Shown piece by piece: positions 34,573-46,717 of a stretch of 64,000 nt of DNA. Both the position numbers and the translations under genes were made by a program. The notes under the pieces are model-generated. The model was not told the origin of the DNA, did not search any database, and saw only the letters and a program-made list of their open reading frames with translations. Positions within the stretch are counted from its first letter, which is position 1. Each line of letters opens with the position of its first letter. Origin of the DNA: Hyposmocoma kahamanoa (taxonomy: Eukaryota; Arthropoda; Insecta; Lepidoptera; Cosmopterigidae); assembly GCF_003589595.1 (NCBI RefSeq), contig NW_020653750.1, positions 4,316,908-4,380,907 of the forward strand. Direction: 5' to 3'.

Positions 34573-35780
34573 ATACACAGAAAGGCGAATTACTGTCTAT
34601 CTGTAGGAATTATTTTTATTCGCTTTTTAGAACACCTACAGAATGATACAAAGAGGTTCTACTCAGAACAAAATATAAAATCCTCCACTCTTACCGTTGC
34701 TTCACTTAGTAAGCATTTGAACTGCTCCCTCAGTGTATTAAAATGAAAGCTAGAGAATACTGAATGTAATCATCGGACTGCAGTTACATTCAGTATCAGT
34801 GATATTTTCAGAACGACATGATAGCCACTGTAGACTTTATTTAAATACCATCAATGGCTAGCTAAATACCTCACCAAAAACCGACAAATAAAAAACAATA
34901 ATAGTACATTTTATAAATACAATACTAAATTAAAAATATTCTTAGCCACGACTATTTTAAAAATCGGACCATATATCAATAGAAATTAGCCTTTAAAAAA
35001 TAAAAATTAAAACAAATCAAAACATCTACTAGAATTTTTTACATCACAAGAAGTCAAAAAAGAAGTAAAAATAATAGTAAATTAACAATAACAATAATAA
35101 ATTTCACCTTCACATTTAAAAATCAGCCTTTATTAACAATTTTACCAATAATAATAAATTTAATAATTTTAACAATTAAAAAAAATCAAAACAGCGACTA
35201 CATTTTTTTGCCACTTTTTACAGGAAATATTCGTCTATGTATATATAAAAAGGAAACATTCTATTATTGATCGATCCACAAGTAATACCTGTAGAGCCTT
35301 GAAATAGGAGAAGTGTTATGCTAAGCTGTAAATATTGATCCCGTTAGGTTGGAACCGTTGGGTCCGATTACCAGTGCCAATTAGTAATAAATAACAACTG
35401 ACCGCAACTGAAGTACCAATTTAACACACGGGTTTCTACGGTGGCATAAACATTCGGGCCCAGGCAAACTGAGGATGTAATCGCAGTTCTAGTTCCTCTA
35501 AATATAAATTGCTATAATACAGAGAAAGTTTGACTTCGATGGAAAACGGAAAGAAGAAAGTAGAGCTCGTGAGGTGAGGCTTCCTAAAGTAAGATGATCT
35601 AAAACGCTGCGACGCTGTCATAATCAGTGTTGCCAGGGTCCTTGAGTCGAAAATTACGTTTTATTACATGACGTTACATTTTTGCTGCTAAAGTTACATT
35701 TTCGTTTTTTTTAATAAAAAAGTCTTAGTGTAAACGAAACGTAGGCTTCTATAATTCAACAAATACAACTTTTTTTTATT
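34573..35780. other. Non-coding, partly A-rich low complexity
   Basis: 34870-35210 is A-rich and low in complexity. A small hairpin with perfect 13-base arms (atactgaatgtaa / ttacattcagtat, 14-base loop) lies at 34757-34796. A lone hAT-like end, cagtgttgccagggtc, is near 35628, without a matching partner. Confidence 0.5.
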
Positions 35781-35834
35781 GGGGGATTTATTGCTCTTTC
35801 AATCAATTTTGATTGAAAGAGCAATAAATCCCCC
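35781..35834. repeat. Perfect 26 bp-arm palindrome
   Basis: The left arm gggggatttattgctctttc plus aatcaa (35781-35806) is followed by two T bases. The right arm (35809-35834) is its exact reverse complement. No mismatch is visible over 26 bp. The palindrome could be a joined inverted end of a transposon, a DNA hairpin-repair product, or a small-RNA hairpin. Confidence 0.9.
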
Positions 35835-36799
35835 AGCGGATTGTAGTATAATGAACGGAATGTAAATGGACGGAGGGGCAACAAACAGAAAAATCTAGTA
35901 CCCGCATTGCTTTGCAGTGTTATTGAAATCTATCTTTTTTAGAAAAGAAAGCAAAGTTGAATATGACTGATGAAAAAAGTATAGAAAGTGGTATAATTGC
36001 ATACTTCACCAGAATCAACATTTTGAAGTCGATTTTTTTTTACCAACAATGACAATAGAACAATTTTTACCAAACCACATAATTTTACCCTTAACGTAAT
36101 TACTTCGTTGCTACTTTCTATATAAGTTCTAAGATAAACAACGATAAATGTTGTGTGTTTTACACGTGGAACATACAATGTAATAAGGAATACTTTACCA
36201 AATTTTAACAAAGTAAAATAACATGAATTGAGTCTACCCATATTGCTTAGTTTGATTTATTTTATAAGGGTAACGAAGATTTGAACTACAAAGAGAGAGT
36301 TACTTTAATTTTATAATTTGTATCCAACACTGAAGGTTTGAAACAGTCCAATTATTTAACATTGTTAATTTATGTAGTATAAACATTATAGTTTTGATAA
36401 TTTATAAATACTACCTGAAAAAACAAAGTCAGATATTTATAGTTTTTGAAGGGTAAAAGCGCTGGTGAAACTAGGTAGAGATTCTTTCAGGACTTTACTT
36501 CCTAATATGCCTCACAGAGATATTTATGACCAGCTCAGTACAATAAAGAAAGAGGTGGGATAAGCGGCAATAACGTCTTTTAATAGAAAAGCAAAATCAT
36601 TATTTTAATATCGTTTAATTAGAAAACACAAAAGTTTTGTTCAGCCTCTGAGTAACTACTAAAGTAGTGAAAATAATTTACTTCATCTTTTCAACGTCAC
36701 AATATTATTACAATTTAAAATATAATGTCAGATGATCTATTATCGTCACTAATATGAGTAATAACAATTATTTATTCAAAGAACAATTATTAATTCGAA
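35835..36799. other. Non-coding, no feature recognised
   Basis: AT-rich. The 100-codon minus-strand frame at 35939-36241 has no recognisable domain and is probably incidental. Confidence 0.45.
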
Positions 36800-36905
36800 C
36801 ACGAAGAAAAATTCCTCCGACCTAACAGGACTTGAACCTGGGATCGCCATGTACCGTAGCTTCGCTCTGCAAACTGAGCTACAGTTGTGGCGGAGTTATT
36901 TCACA
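36800..36905 (-). repeat. tRNA-headed SINE-like repeat, diverged copy
   Basis: The minus strand reads tagctcagtttgcagagc (A-box region), then ctacggtacatgg and aggttcaagtcctg (B box), then ggaggaatttttcttcgtg. The tail matches the gaaggaattttttctgagtg tail of the repeats at 45-270 and 5556-6001. The anticodon stem does not pair, so it is not a functional tRNA gene. Confidence 0.55.
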
Positions 36906-37469
36906 AAAAATATAAAACTTTTACGATGGTAAAAACATAGTGAAATACAATAAAAATCAATAAGTTAAAATAGTTAGTATAAAAGTAAATAGTATAAAAC
37001 TTAAAAATATAAGTAAATATAAAATATTGTCAATATACTTACAAACGTCCCATAAAGAAAGTACAGTTTCTTCGAAAGAAATTCCTCCACTTTGTAAAAT
37101 TCCTCTACACTGTATATTTTTTCAGACAAGATTTTTTCAGTGTCACATTTTGCAAAATTACTTACAGTTCAAAGTCGTACTCCCATACCATGTCGTATAA
37201 AATTGTGATGTCTAATATAATTCGCATAATCACTATCAATAAACATTTAAGTGCAGTATGTACTCTATAGGAATGCTTCATGTGTAAAGCAGTTTTTTTA
37301 ATTACTAGAGTGTGTGTTTGTTTCAAATAAGTTAACTCGTAAAGTAACTAATTTTAGCTCTTCCAGTCGTCGTATACCATACCCATTACCCCAGTTCTAA
37401 CATTCTTTATACAAATTTTCAAAAAGTCTGTTAAAATCTTTGCACTGAAGGATGGTTTTATCTCAGAGA
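36906..37469. other. Non-coding, no feature recognised
   Basis: AT-rich spacer. Confidence 0.5.
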
Positions 37470-37793
37470 TTTTTTATGATAGATACCAAGTGACGCTGAC
37501 GGGACGAACAAGTCGCGCGTCTGGTGGTAAGCGACGCGCCTATCCATAACAATTGCAAATCGCAAACAAACAAACAATTTAAATCGCAAAATATCTGACG
37601 GGCACTGCCATTGCGCCGTCACCTTGAGACATAAGTTGACAAGTCTCCTGTGCCTGTAGGTAATTTCACTACCAGCCTTGCCCTTCAAAACCGGAACGCA
37701 GTAATGCTGACATTAGTGATTGGCTGCCGAAGTAGGTGAGGTGGCAATACTTCCCTGGACGAACTCTTTCTCAAGGAGCTCTTCTGCTGCTAA
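37470..37793 (-). repeat. Metulj-like SINE, copy 5
   Basis: Minus-strand copy with small internal insertions (for example extra caaacaaacaa near 37565). Ends accaagtgacgctgacggga and ttctcaaggagctcttctgc. Confidence 0.8.
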
Positions 37794-38944
37794 AGATATA
37801 CTAGATAGAGTTTAAATTCGGTCATAAAATATATTTACGTGTTTTGTGCAGTCAATCACACAATTTAAATTTTGTTGTTTTTAAAATGAAAAATATATGA
37901 TAATACTATGGTACCTGTTTGCATTTATGTAAATACGTACCAGGATTATATAAAACACGTAGAATATAAAACCAATTAATATGTATTTCTTGGATAACTT
38001 TTATGGTTATTTCTTTCGAGAATTCAATGAGAATGAGGTCGGAAATACTAATAGCCTAAAAGTGATTAATAGGCAGGTAGTATAAAAATAAAACAAAAGA
38101 GTTCAAACCTTCAGGGTAGGTGAGTCAGGGCCGGCCTGGTGCCTATTTCAAGAAGCTTTATTTCTAGTCAGAACGATAATTTTAACGCTCCGATACGAAA
38201 ATGACGTGGCTCTTCTACGTATTCGACGTTAGGTGTACCTAAAATACATTTGTCATTTTAACACGAAACTCTAATGTTAGTTTATTATTTTCTTTTGAAA
38301 GTCCGCTGTAACGTTTTTTCTTTTGATAGATACATTGTTATTGGGTTAAGTAGTTAGCTACAACGTATCTGCTTACAAAATCTAATCCTAATAAAATGTC
38401 CCTTATTTTTATTTCGAACACGAAACCAAATACTGTCGTATCCGAAAATTGTGGAATCGAATGTACAAAACTTCAAAAATATACTGAATGAAACCAATAT
38501 ACATATACTATATACGAAATGAGAATATATATGTATGTACATATATTCTTGTTTATGAAGGGATACAATTAATCACATTATTCGCAATAAGATCCATTCA
38601 CTTTTTTTAAATTTTCAAATTGTGTTTTTTCAATTCAACATTTTGAGTTACGACAATATTTGGTTTCATGTGCGATTTATAGCCTTTATTGCTGGTTAAC
38701 AAGAACGAACTTACATACTAACTTATCCAATACAATACATATATTCTTAACTTATGCAACATAGAAACATTATATGGCATGCTTAATATTACTCAAATTT
38801 CTATGTTTTTATTAAGTCGGTAACTTAAACTATACTAAGACAGGCCATATTCCAAAGATTTCCGTTTCTCCTTATCTCTTGCTATTTGCCTACATGCTCC
38901 TCCAACAATATTTAAAATTATCTTCCCATCTAAACTATAACAAT
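37794..38944. other. Non-coding, no feature recognised
   Basis: AT-rich spacer with TATA/CATA-rich simple sequence near 38500-38560. Confidence 0.5.
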
Positions 38945-39318
38945 AATAATAATGCACACACTCAACATAGCCCCGCACTAGGGAAACCCTGTGTTACGGG
39001 TGTCACGGACACATTTAGGGTCGTATTCCAGAACTCTACTCAATGCTCAAGTTAGGACTTGAAAGTAAAGCACTGAAAATCACACTCAAGTCCTTGCCAT
39101 TAGGGTCGTATTTCCAGTGCTTGAAATCATACTCAAGTCCTGACTTGAGCATTGAGTAGAGTTCTGGAATACGGTCCATAGACAACCACAAATTACACTC
39201 AAACTCACGAGATAAATAAATGTAGACCATACAATATTTCTCCCGGCCCGGGAATAGAACCTGGAAGTTGGAACCTCTGAGTGCCAGTCCGGAATGGTAA
39301 CCGTTCGGCCACAGAGGC
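38945..39318 (-). repeat. tRNA-derived SINE family B, interrupted by MITE family 1
   Basis: The two halves match the copies at 7991-8225 and 52927-53135. Plus-strand order: taataataatgcacacactc, gcactagggaaaccctgtgt, ggacac, then the MITE, then catagacaaccacaaattac and the tRNA-like head. The head has cggcccgggaatagaacctg as B box and gtaaccgttcggccac as A box. The MITE has cut the SINE between ggacac and catagacaac. Confidence 0.85.
39016..39177. mobile_element. MITE family 1, copy 3, nested in SINE family B
   Basis: Ends tagggtcgtattccagaact and the complement of gttctggaatacggtc, with the central aaatacgaccctaatgg motif on the opposite strand. Nesting shows that this MITE was active after the SINE copy was already in place. 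Confidence 0.85.
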
Positions 39319-40363
39319 AGTTAAAAATTTTGTTTTCCATTTCTTACTTTTCCCTCTCTTGGGTACCATCCACGTATTACGAATATATAAATAGATAAGT
39401 ATACCTAACTTATCCATTACAAGTTACTAGAAAACTCCAATGAAACAAACAAAAGGTACTCAGTATTACTTACCTACTCATTTTAAACGTGTACTTCACA
39501 GTAAATGTTAAATGAATCACAACTAAACGCGGTGGAGTCGTCGCTAAATACTTTTTCCATGTAAAGTTGCACAACAGTCGTTGCGAGAAATAGATTCGTA
39601 ACTTTTAAATAGAAGTTTCCGTCGTGTAGGTACAAAACTTTTTAATTGCAGTTGACATCCGATCATGACAAATTTTTGACGTATTAGTTACCAACCCATA
39701 TTGGTAGCTAATACAATGGTTTTATGCTCCTTATGTATAATATCATTGGCCCCTTATGATAATCTAATATGTGCAAATGCCCAGTTTATAAAAAACAGTT
39801 GGCGATTGCATAAAGGCACCGTATGACGAAATGATCGAATATGAAATCATCACGGGTCTCGTGACCTAAGTGACGTAACATTTTTGCCTGTCGTCGGCCG
39901 GACTTTTGCGGACGATTGGGATTTCTCAGAATTTTTTGGCGTTCAAATCCGATGACCTTATTCAAACGTTTCCTACAGGGTTGTCAAAATCATCATCACA
40001 AAATATTTAACACAAAAAAAAAATTACTAAAATTCTACTTAAAATCACTTGTTGATTTTTTTGTAACCGAATGCACAGTTCCAGTCATTTTAACTGCTGG
40101 ACTACGACATTTTATAAAATGCCAAATAGTTCGTCATCATATCAAAAATACAAAATAATTTAGTTGTATGTACTTACGGCGACGTAAAGCAAATAAATAA
40201 ACTGTACGTAAATTTTACGGATTATAGTTTTAAAGCTATATTTGTATAAGAATAACAACAGATACATAAAGTTTTCAATCGACGATAAGTAGGTATACTT
40301 TTTAACACACAGTTTTGTCTATTAAATATGTAATTTACTGATAAATAATTGTAACTTTTTATT
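39319..40363. other. Non-coding, no feature recognised
   Basis: AT-rich spacer. An 80-codon plus-strand open frame at 39916-40158 has no recognisable domain. Confidence 0.45.
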
Positions 40364-40628
40364 AAAAAAACCGACCTCAAAAGTTCATGTAATTAAACAT
40401 ATTTGCCAAGTTTTATTGAAATCGGTTACCGGAAAATGCGTGAAACCGGATTCATCCCTTAGTTTGTCACCCTTTGAGGTCAATATTTCCTTAAAATTTA
40501 AATGAGACCAATACTGAGATGGGTACCTCATTCTAACAAAAAAAGAATCATCAAAATCGGTTCGCAAATGCCGAGTTGTCGCGTAACATACATAAAGAAC
40601 CTCCTCCTTTTTTTGAAGTCGGTTAAAA
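40364..40628. mobile_element. MITE family 2, near full-length copy
   Basis: Runs from aaaaaaaccgacctcaaaag to ttttttgaagtcggttaaaa with the family interior (gaaatcggttaccggaaaat, aaatcggttcgcaaatgccg). Confidence 0.85.
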
Positions 40629-41485
40629 ATGTAAAGAGGCTTTGAATGTACCTAATATCTACTTTATCGTGTTTTTTGTGGAGCATCGCCCTTCATTTGA
40701 CATAATACACCCACGTTGGTTTCCTATCAAAATTGCCTTTGAAAATAGGGGTTGAATTATTGAAATATCACAACACTCGCAGGGCAACCCCATAACCTAA
40801 TAAACGGTAAACGTGTTATTCCTTTGCATGCTTCCCGTAATCTAATACGTTGCTTCCATTAAGGTTAAAGGTATTTAAACTTAGGGCTCTGCTTATAAGT
40901 AAAAAGTTTCTAAATAACGATATTACTTTGAATAGTGACTTCGAATATTCACGATTTATTTGACCACTTTTATTTTTGCTCGTAAATTTAATGCAGAGTC
41001 ACTGTTATGAATAATCTTTTACTCATATAAAGGTATTACCCAAATATGTACGTTTTTTATCTAATATAGAAAGGATCTTATCTAATCTCAAATTTTATTT
41101 TATTTCATAGGTAAGAAAATTTCACTTTAAATCGTGTCGCTTTATAATGCTAATGTCCAGTTGCACTAAACTAATTACGTATTAAAGAAATGTTTGAATT
41201 GATAAGAGACACTCTTAACGCAATGTATTAAGAGTATATTTTGCTTTGTAAGCATTGGTTTGTGACGTACCTACCAACGTGGAAAGGGACATAACGATGC
41301 CTCACTTTCTCAAACTCGTATCTTATAAAAAGTGATTGTTCACGAGATGGCAAAACTTTCTATTTATTGTAAATTTCTTATCAAGGGTGTTAATTTGGAT
41401 CCATTACGATAGGAATAGGTAAAGGCCAGTGAATGAAGGAAATGTGATGTGAAATCAGTCTGCAAAATTTGTATATACAATTCAT
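40629..41485. other. Non-coding, no feature recognised
   Basis: AT-rich spacer. Confidence 0.5.
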
Positions 41486-41705
41486 TTAACCGAGATCAAA
41501 AAAGGAGAAGGTTCTAAATTCGTCTGTATATTTTTTTGTATGTATGGTACGCGATAACTCCGCCATTTGTGAACCGATTTTGATGATTCCTTTTTTGTTG
41601 AAAAGAGGGTACCTCAGAAGTGGTCTCATTTAAATTTGTAGGAAATATTCCACCTCTAAGGGTGGTAAACTAGGGGATAAAAGGCTTTTGAGGTCGGTTT
41701 TTTTA
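41486..41705. mobile_element. MITE family 2, full-length copy in opposite orientation
   Basis: Runs from ttaaccgagatcaaaaaagg to ggcttttgaggtcggttttt. The interior has cgcgataactccgccatttg and ttgtgaaccgattttgatga. Another, truncated copy lies only 150 bp downstream in the same orientation. Confidence 0.85.
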
Positions 41706-41710
41706 ACCGG

Positions 41711-41736
41711 AGGTTAGGTTAGATTAGGTTAGGTTA
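41711..41736 (+). repeat. Short interstitial (TTAGG)n telomere-like tract
   Basis: About five units of ggttaggttagattaggttaggtta with one mismatch, directly after the MITE copy. TTAGG is the telomere repeat of most insects including Lepidoptera. The tract is short enough to be chance or a repair insertion. Confidence 0.6.
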
Positions 41737-41855
41737 TGCATTTCAGTAACGGTAAGGGTTGCTCTTTAGGGCTCAATATGTATCTGGACAAATTTACAAT
41801 ATTTATTTCAAATGTCGAAACCGCCTTAAAGAGCTGAACGAGTCACTACGGAGCG

Positions 41856-42035
41856 TTTTAACCGACTTCAAAAAAAGGAGGAGGTTCTCACTTCGACTGC
41901 ATTTTTTTGTGTGTCTGTTACGGGATAACAAAAGCATTTGTGAACCGATTTTGATGATTCTTTATCTATTGGAAAGAGGGTGCCTACAAATGTACAAAAC
42001 GCGGTAAATTTAAGAAATATTCTACTTCTAAATGA
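41856..42035. mobile_element. MITE family 2, truncated copy
   Basis: Starts ttttaaccgacttcaaaaaa and contains gtgaaccgattttgatgatt and gaaatattctacttctaaat. The distal end is missing. Confidence 0.8.
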
Positions 42036-45000
42036 ATTTCATTACTCAATAAATTGTTTAGTTGTTTTTTAAATATAAGATTTTCCTCAGACCTAAATAT
42101 TTTCGGTAAATTTTTGGCACCATTACAAAAATACTCTTATGAATTAAATGTACTTTTATAAGCTTTCAAACGACGTTGGTCATAACGTTTTGGCTTTATA
42201 ATTCGCAAGAACAAGTGTGGGTGCATTCATATTTCCAGGACGTAATAGCTACAAATCACAAATTAGAAAGATTTACCTTCAAATCAAACCACATTACCAC
42301 GCATCTGTGTAATAATGAGTAATAATTGTGAATAGACACATGCCTACACAACTAACTATTCCTACAACTGTGATGAAACAAAGAAATAATTAATGTAAGT
42401 AGGTACGTATATAATATAAAATTTGTAATTACGCATATCTTCGATAAATGTAAGTGTAGTAGATAGGTATGTAGGTATTTGCATAGGCTTAGGCTAGGTC
42501 ATGATTTGTTACGTAAGTGTTGCTTAAAACAATATAGCCAGTTCTATCATTATTACGTTGCAGAATCTCGTAACTTCTCGTGTACCTACTGATTGTCTGC
42601 TTATTTAGTTTCATTTAAAGAAGTATAAAATGTATGCTTATTCATATGTATAAGTATATATATACATTTTATTCATCAATAACAAACTTTACTAGACCTA
42701 ATTGTCTTTGTTTTGAGAAACATAAAGCAGTTTTATCTTAATTATTACTCAGTAGCTACTCGTGTTTTTTATTCGTGTACAATCATCACTTTGTTTCTAA
42801 GCAGAACATTGAATATGTATGTACTTACATCTATAACGAATGCGTATTCTAAGTACGGGTAGAAAGCTATTCTTAGAAAGATACCGTCACTGAGTGGGAG
42901 ATTTCGAGAAAATATCTTTGCTCTGTTCAGAGGCACAATGCAACCTCGCTCCTTTTATGTATAGTCTACAAACAATAATACTAGATAATAATGATAGAAA
43001 CGTAATGGTAATAGATATGAAATGTATGCGTTACCCTTTTATTTCAGAATCAAAAAAACAAATTCGTTTTTCAAATGCATTCTTAATCAACGTAATTACA
43101 TTGACGACTTACTAACTTTTCAGTAGAAGTCATCTCAACGGGTTTTTTATATGTAAATACTTAGAAGACTCTGTGGGGAGATCCCCACAGCAGGGTTATT
43201 TGGCTTTCCATTGGATAAGAAGTTACAGGCGCGGAGGCCGGCGTCCTCATTATACTTTAGGTTCCTCTATTTCCCGGAATTAGAACTCCGTATAAACATC
43301 CATCAAACTTCAAAGATTGCATTCGCTTCACGCGAAGCGCTTGAGCTAAAAGCAGACGAAATCGAAACGAAATGCGTTCCGCGAACTATTCACAATCCGA
43401 CTCTCCCTTGTTCAAATAAAGAAGTACCGAGAATAAACGGTATTCGGCGCGAAATTGAAATCGAAGTAGGCCAAATTCCACGAAAACGGTGACCCGCTTA
43501 TATACCAAGTCTTTAAAAAATTCAGTTAACTGTATGTCACATCGGAAATGCTTGTTGTATTACTCGCGTGTGAGTGATTTTTGTTTCTATGAATTAATAC
43601 GGACAGCAAAACGACGACGACGAATAAATATCTTCAGAATAATTCATTTATCGTAATCGGAGTTATGGTATAAGTAATGCTTTTTTAGTCAACCGTGACC
43701 ATGGGAACTGTAAAGGGCTCGAAACTTCGGTTTGTTTGAAAAAACCAATAAAACGGAAAAATAGTTTCATTTCCTATGTGTAACAATCGCGAAAACCTAA
43801 GAACTCGAAATGCTTTTTTAATTAAATGTATAAATAATAAATATCTTTTCACAAAAAAATTTTTTTCGTTACAATATCTAACCTATTAAATACATAGGTT
43901 ACCTACCATAAAAAACAACAAAATCGAAATACTTAAACTTTCACAAAAGTTGAACGGAGGCTATATAATAAAATTTGCATTTTTTTAGCAACGTTGTGCC
44001 ATGAAACCTATAAATTGCTTTCCTTACTGTGAGACGGTAGATACTTAAATAGAATTTTTAATTCCACAAATTGAACATGTGCTAGGTCTGTTTGTAATGA
44101 ATAATTATATAATGAAGGAGAGACGACCCTTGACAGTTGGCAGCTGCGTTATTGGTGTAGCTCGCAAATGACATGCGGCAGATGCTTGAGAAAGCTGCGC
44201 AGGCCCAGGTAGTGGATTCCGAGAACGCCGAATATAATCGCGGTACGGGGAACTCGCTGTATGGCGGCCGAATGCGAATCGAAATTCGAACACCTGCGCG
44301 ATTACCGCTGTGCATGCCTGCCTGTCTGCTACGCTCTATCACAAATAATGGGCCAAATGATTCATAGGAATGCTGCGCATGAACTTTGTACAACGCAAAT
44401 ACAACTACGCCAAGGACTTTTTCTTTATTTAGGTACCTACCTACAATGAGTATTTATGTGTATAGTTCTAGGAACACTACTATGCATACAAACTAACGTT
44501 AAAACTGCACATTAGAACTTTCATTTAAATGGTTTCGGAGAATGCATTCAACTGCATAGCCATGAGTGTTTTAAACGATGTATATCCAGGCAATAAGTGT
44601 GAAATCTTAGAATGGAGTAGAATATACTAAAACAGAAACAGAATTGCCACGTTTTTGGTACCTATACCCATTAAAATTTGATGTTCTTGGGTAAGTACCT
44701 ACTTCAGCCTAAAACACACTATTAACAATCAAGGCTGCAGCCAATCAAGCCTATTCACTGAAAGATACGTACATTGTCCGATTTACATCTAGTACGCGAC
44801 AGAATTCCGTAATAGATTACCAAATGTGTTCACACCTACGGTATACCTCCACACGGTCGATGTATGATATATTTGATCACCACAAGTCTTCAATTTCGCG
44901 CGTGTTTCAAATTTCAATGAAATGTACATACATAAGTATGCAATATAGGTATTATAGGTACCCATAATCCATTACAAATCAGTATTTAGCAGGAGAACCC

Positions 45001-46346
45001 AGATAAGTACCTAATAATAGTACAAAGAACATCAGCGTTTCGAATGAATAACAGTGATTAAAATCGTCCAACTGTATTTGAAATGTGAAATGAGCAAATT
45101 GGTATTGAAATCATCGATTGATGGAAATGAATAACCAGTGTCGACAGAGACCCATACCTATTTACATTATATTGATTTACACTTCCTCTTTCCTGATATA
45201 CCCACTATTTAGTATTTCTCAATAACAAGGTCGTAACGTCTGAAGCAAAGTACTATAATAAAGAATAGCCAAGTACTTGTATTGTATAAGAGAAAAAAGA
45301 ACTTAAAAAACCTGCTAAAATGAGGCAGTTTATTATCGCATCTCTGTCTTGAGAAAAAAGGATTTTGGCCACCGTCCACGATACAACACTACTCGAAGTT
45401 AGCCCTGCAGGCGTCGAGTAGTTTTAGTATAGTATAGTCTAGTGCTAGATACAGTTGATGGGAATTCCAATCCAATAAATACATTCCGTTTGAAGGGATT
45501 CGAAAAGGCTGAAGCATTTTGAGATCAAAGAAAATTGAGAGATGTACGATTTCACTTCTGCGGCAGTTTCACCAGCAGAGACGTAGGAAATATTATTAAT
45601 TCGTAGGCAAAATGTTCAGTGTCTAAAGTTTCAACTAGTAATGATAGTCGCTCAAAACACTTAGAATAATAACGCATAGAATGATAGTTTCATATCAAAC
45701 GAACTGTTTCAAGTGAGGCAAAAATCAAATTCATGTAGGCTAATTTTAGTAGTAGGTTAGTTTTCGGTTTTAGTGAATATTTATATAAAAATACAAGTTG
45801 AAACGCGTTACTTTCTTGTGGAATGTGATGTTAGTATCTATTTTATGTTTGTCTGACGTATTTTTACACTCATTTACCGCACATTCGTCATTTTTAGCTA
45901 AAATTCTTGAGCTGTTCGCGGTGTAAGTTGACCTTCAGCACTGACGGTCCGCCCGCTCGTGTAGGCCCATTGGGAGCGCTTCAATTTGCCTTACTTAGCG
46001 TGTGCGGACTAGGTTTCTATGCGTTATTATTGTAAGTCAAAACACTATATGTGTAATACGCCAAAATCCAATCTAAATCGAATAATTTTGTTCCACGATT
46101 GGCACTTTATTAAAAAGTTAATATAGGTATTTCATAATTTACTTCTAGTAAATTATTATAATGAAATCTGTTCTATGAAAAAGGATTCGAATTTGTGTGT
46201 AACTGTGTAATAAATTAAATACAATCTTATCTGCGGTCATTGACGTTCAAAGAAATAATCGTTTATGCTGTCCACAGCACAGACTAAGGAGAAGATACTA
46301 CTGTATGCTTTCATGATACCTATACACTTAGAATATACATATACAT
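42036..46346. other. Long non-coding stretch
   Basis: No gene recognised. 43160-43500 and 44110-44400 are richer in G+C and carry open frames of 60-103 codons (43211-43492 plus, 44082-44393 minus), but no domain or splice model is convincing. 43690-43812 looks like a LINE 3' tail (ggctcgaaacttcggtttg, ataaaacggaaaa); its end matches 26694-26745. Confidence 0.45.
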
Positions 46347-46500
46347 ACTGTCAACAGCACATCAAGCTTAAAAACTTTTGTTCGAATATCGCCTCCGCTG
46401 CAACGGAACTACGTTCTCCGTTCGACATCCGTCTGAAACAAAGTCAAATAAGTAATACTCGACAGATTATATTAATACAGTTTGGTGTGCTGCCGTCCGT
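46347..46500. mobile_element. MITE family 3 (CAGCACATCAAGC ends), copy 1
   Basis: The left end ctgtcaacagcacatcaagc is mirrored by ttggtgtgctgccgtccgta. The interior ttttgttcgaat and gctgcaacggaac matches the reverse complement of the element at 55889-55996. Confidence 0.6.
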
Positions 46501-46717
46501 ACCTACTGTCTAACGTCATAGATTGCAAAGTACTCAGAAATAAGCATACTATAATAGTTTTGTAGTAACGATAACGAAGCATATTATTACAAGATAATTA
46601 ATAATGTACTCGCAACTCTAATCCTTGGATTAGAAATACAACTGTTCTACGGAATATTTATTGTTCTGTGACAACAACACAAAAATAGTTTTGAACAGGG
46701 TCGAGAGCACGATATGC

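Noticed and set aside
35628..35645. Complete hAT element beginning cagtgttgccagggtc
   Set aside because: No matching opposite end or 8 bp duplication could be found downstream.
36830..36898. Working tRNA gene on the minus strand
   Set aside because: D and T arms look good, but the anticodon stem is unpaired, and the flank matches the tRNA-headed repeat family.
43211..43492. 93-codon plus-strand gene
   Set aside because: Open but without recognisable features; kept only as a note within the non-coding stretch.
44082..44449. Exon of an unknown gene
   Set aside because: The region is GC-richer and open on both strands, but no frame shows a domain and no convincing splice sites were found.
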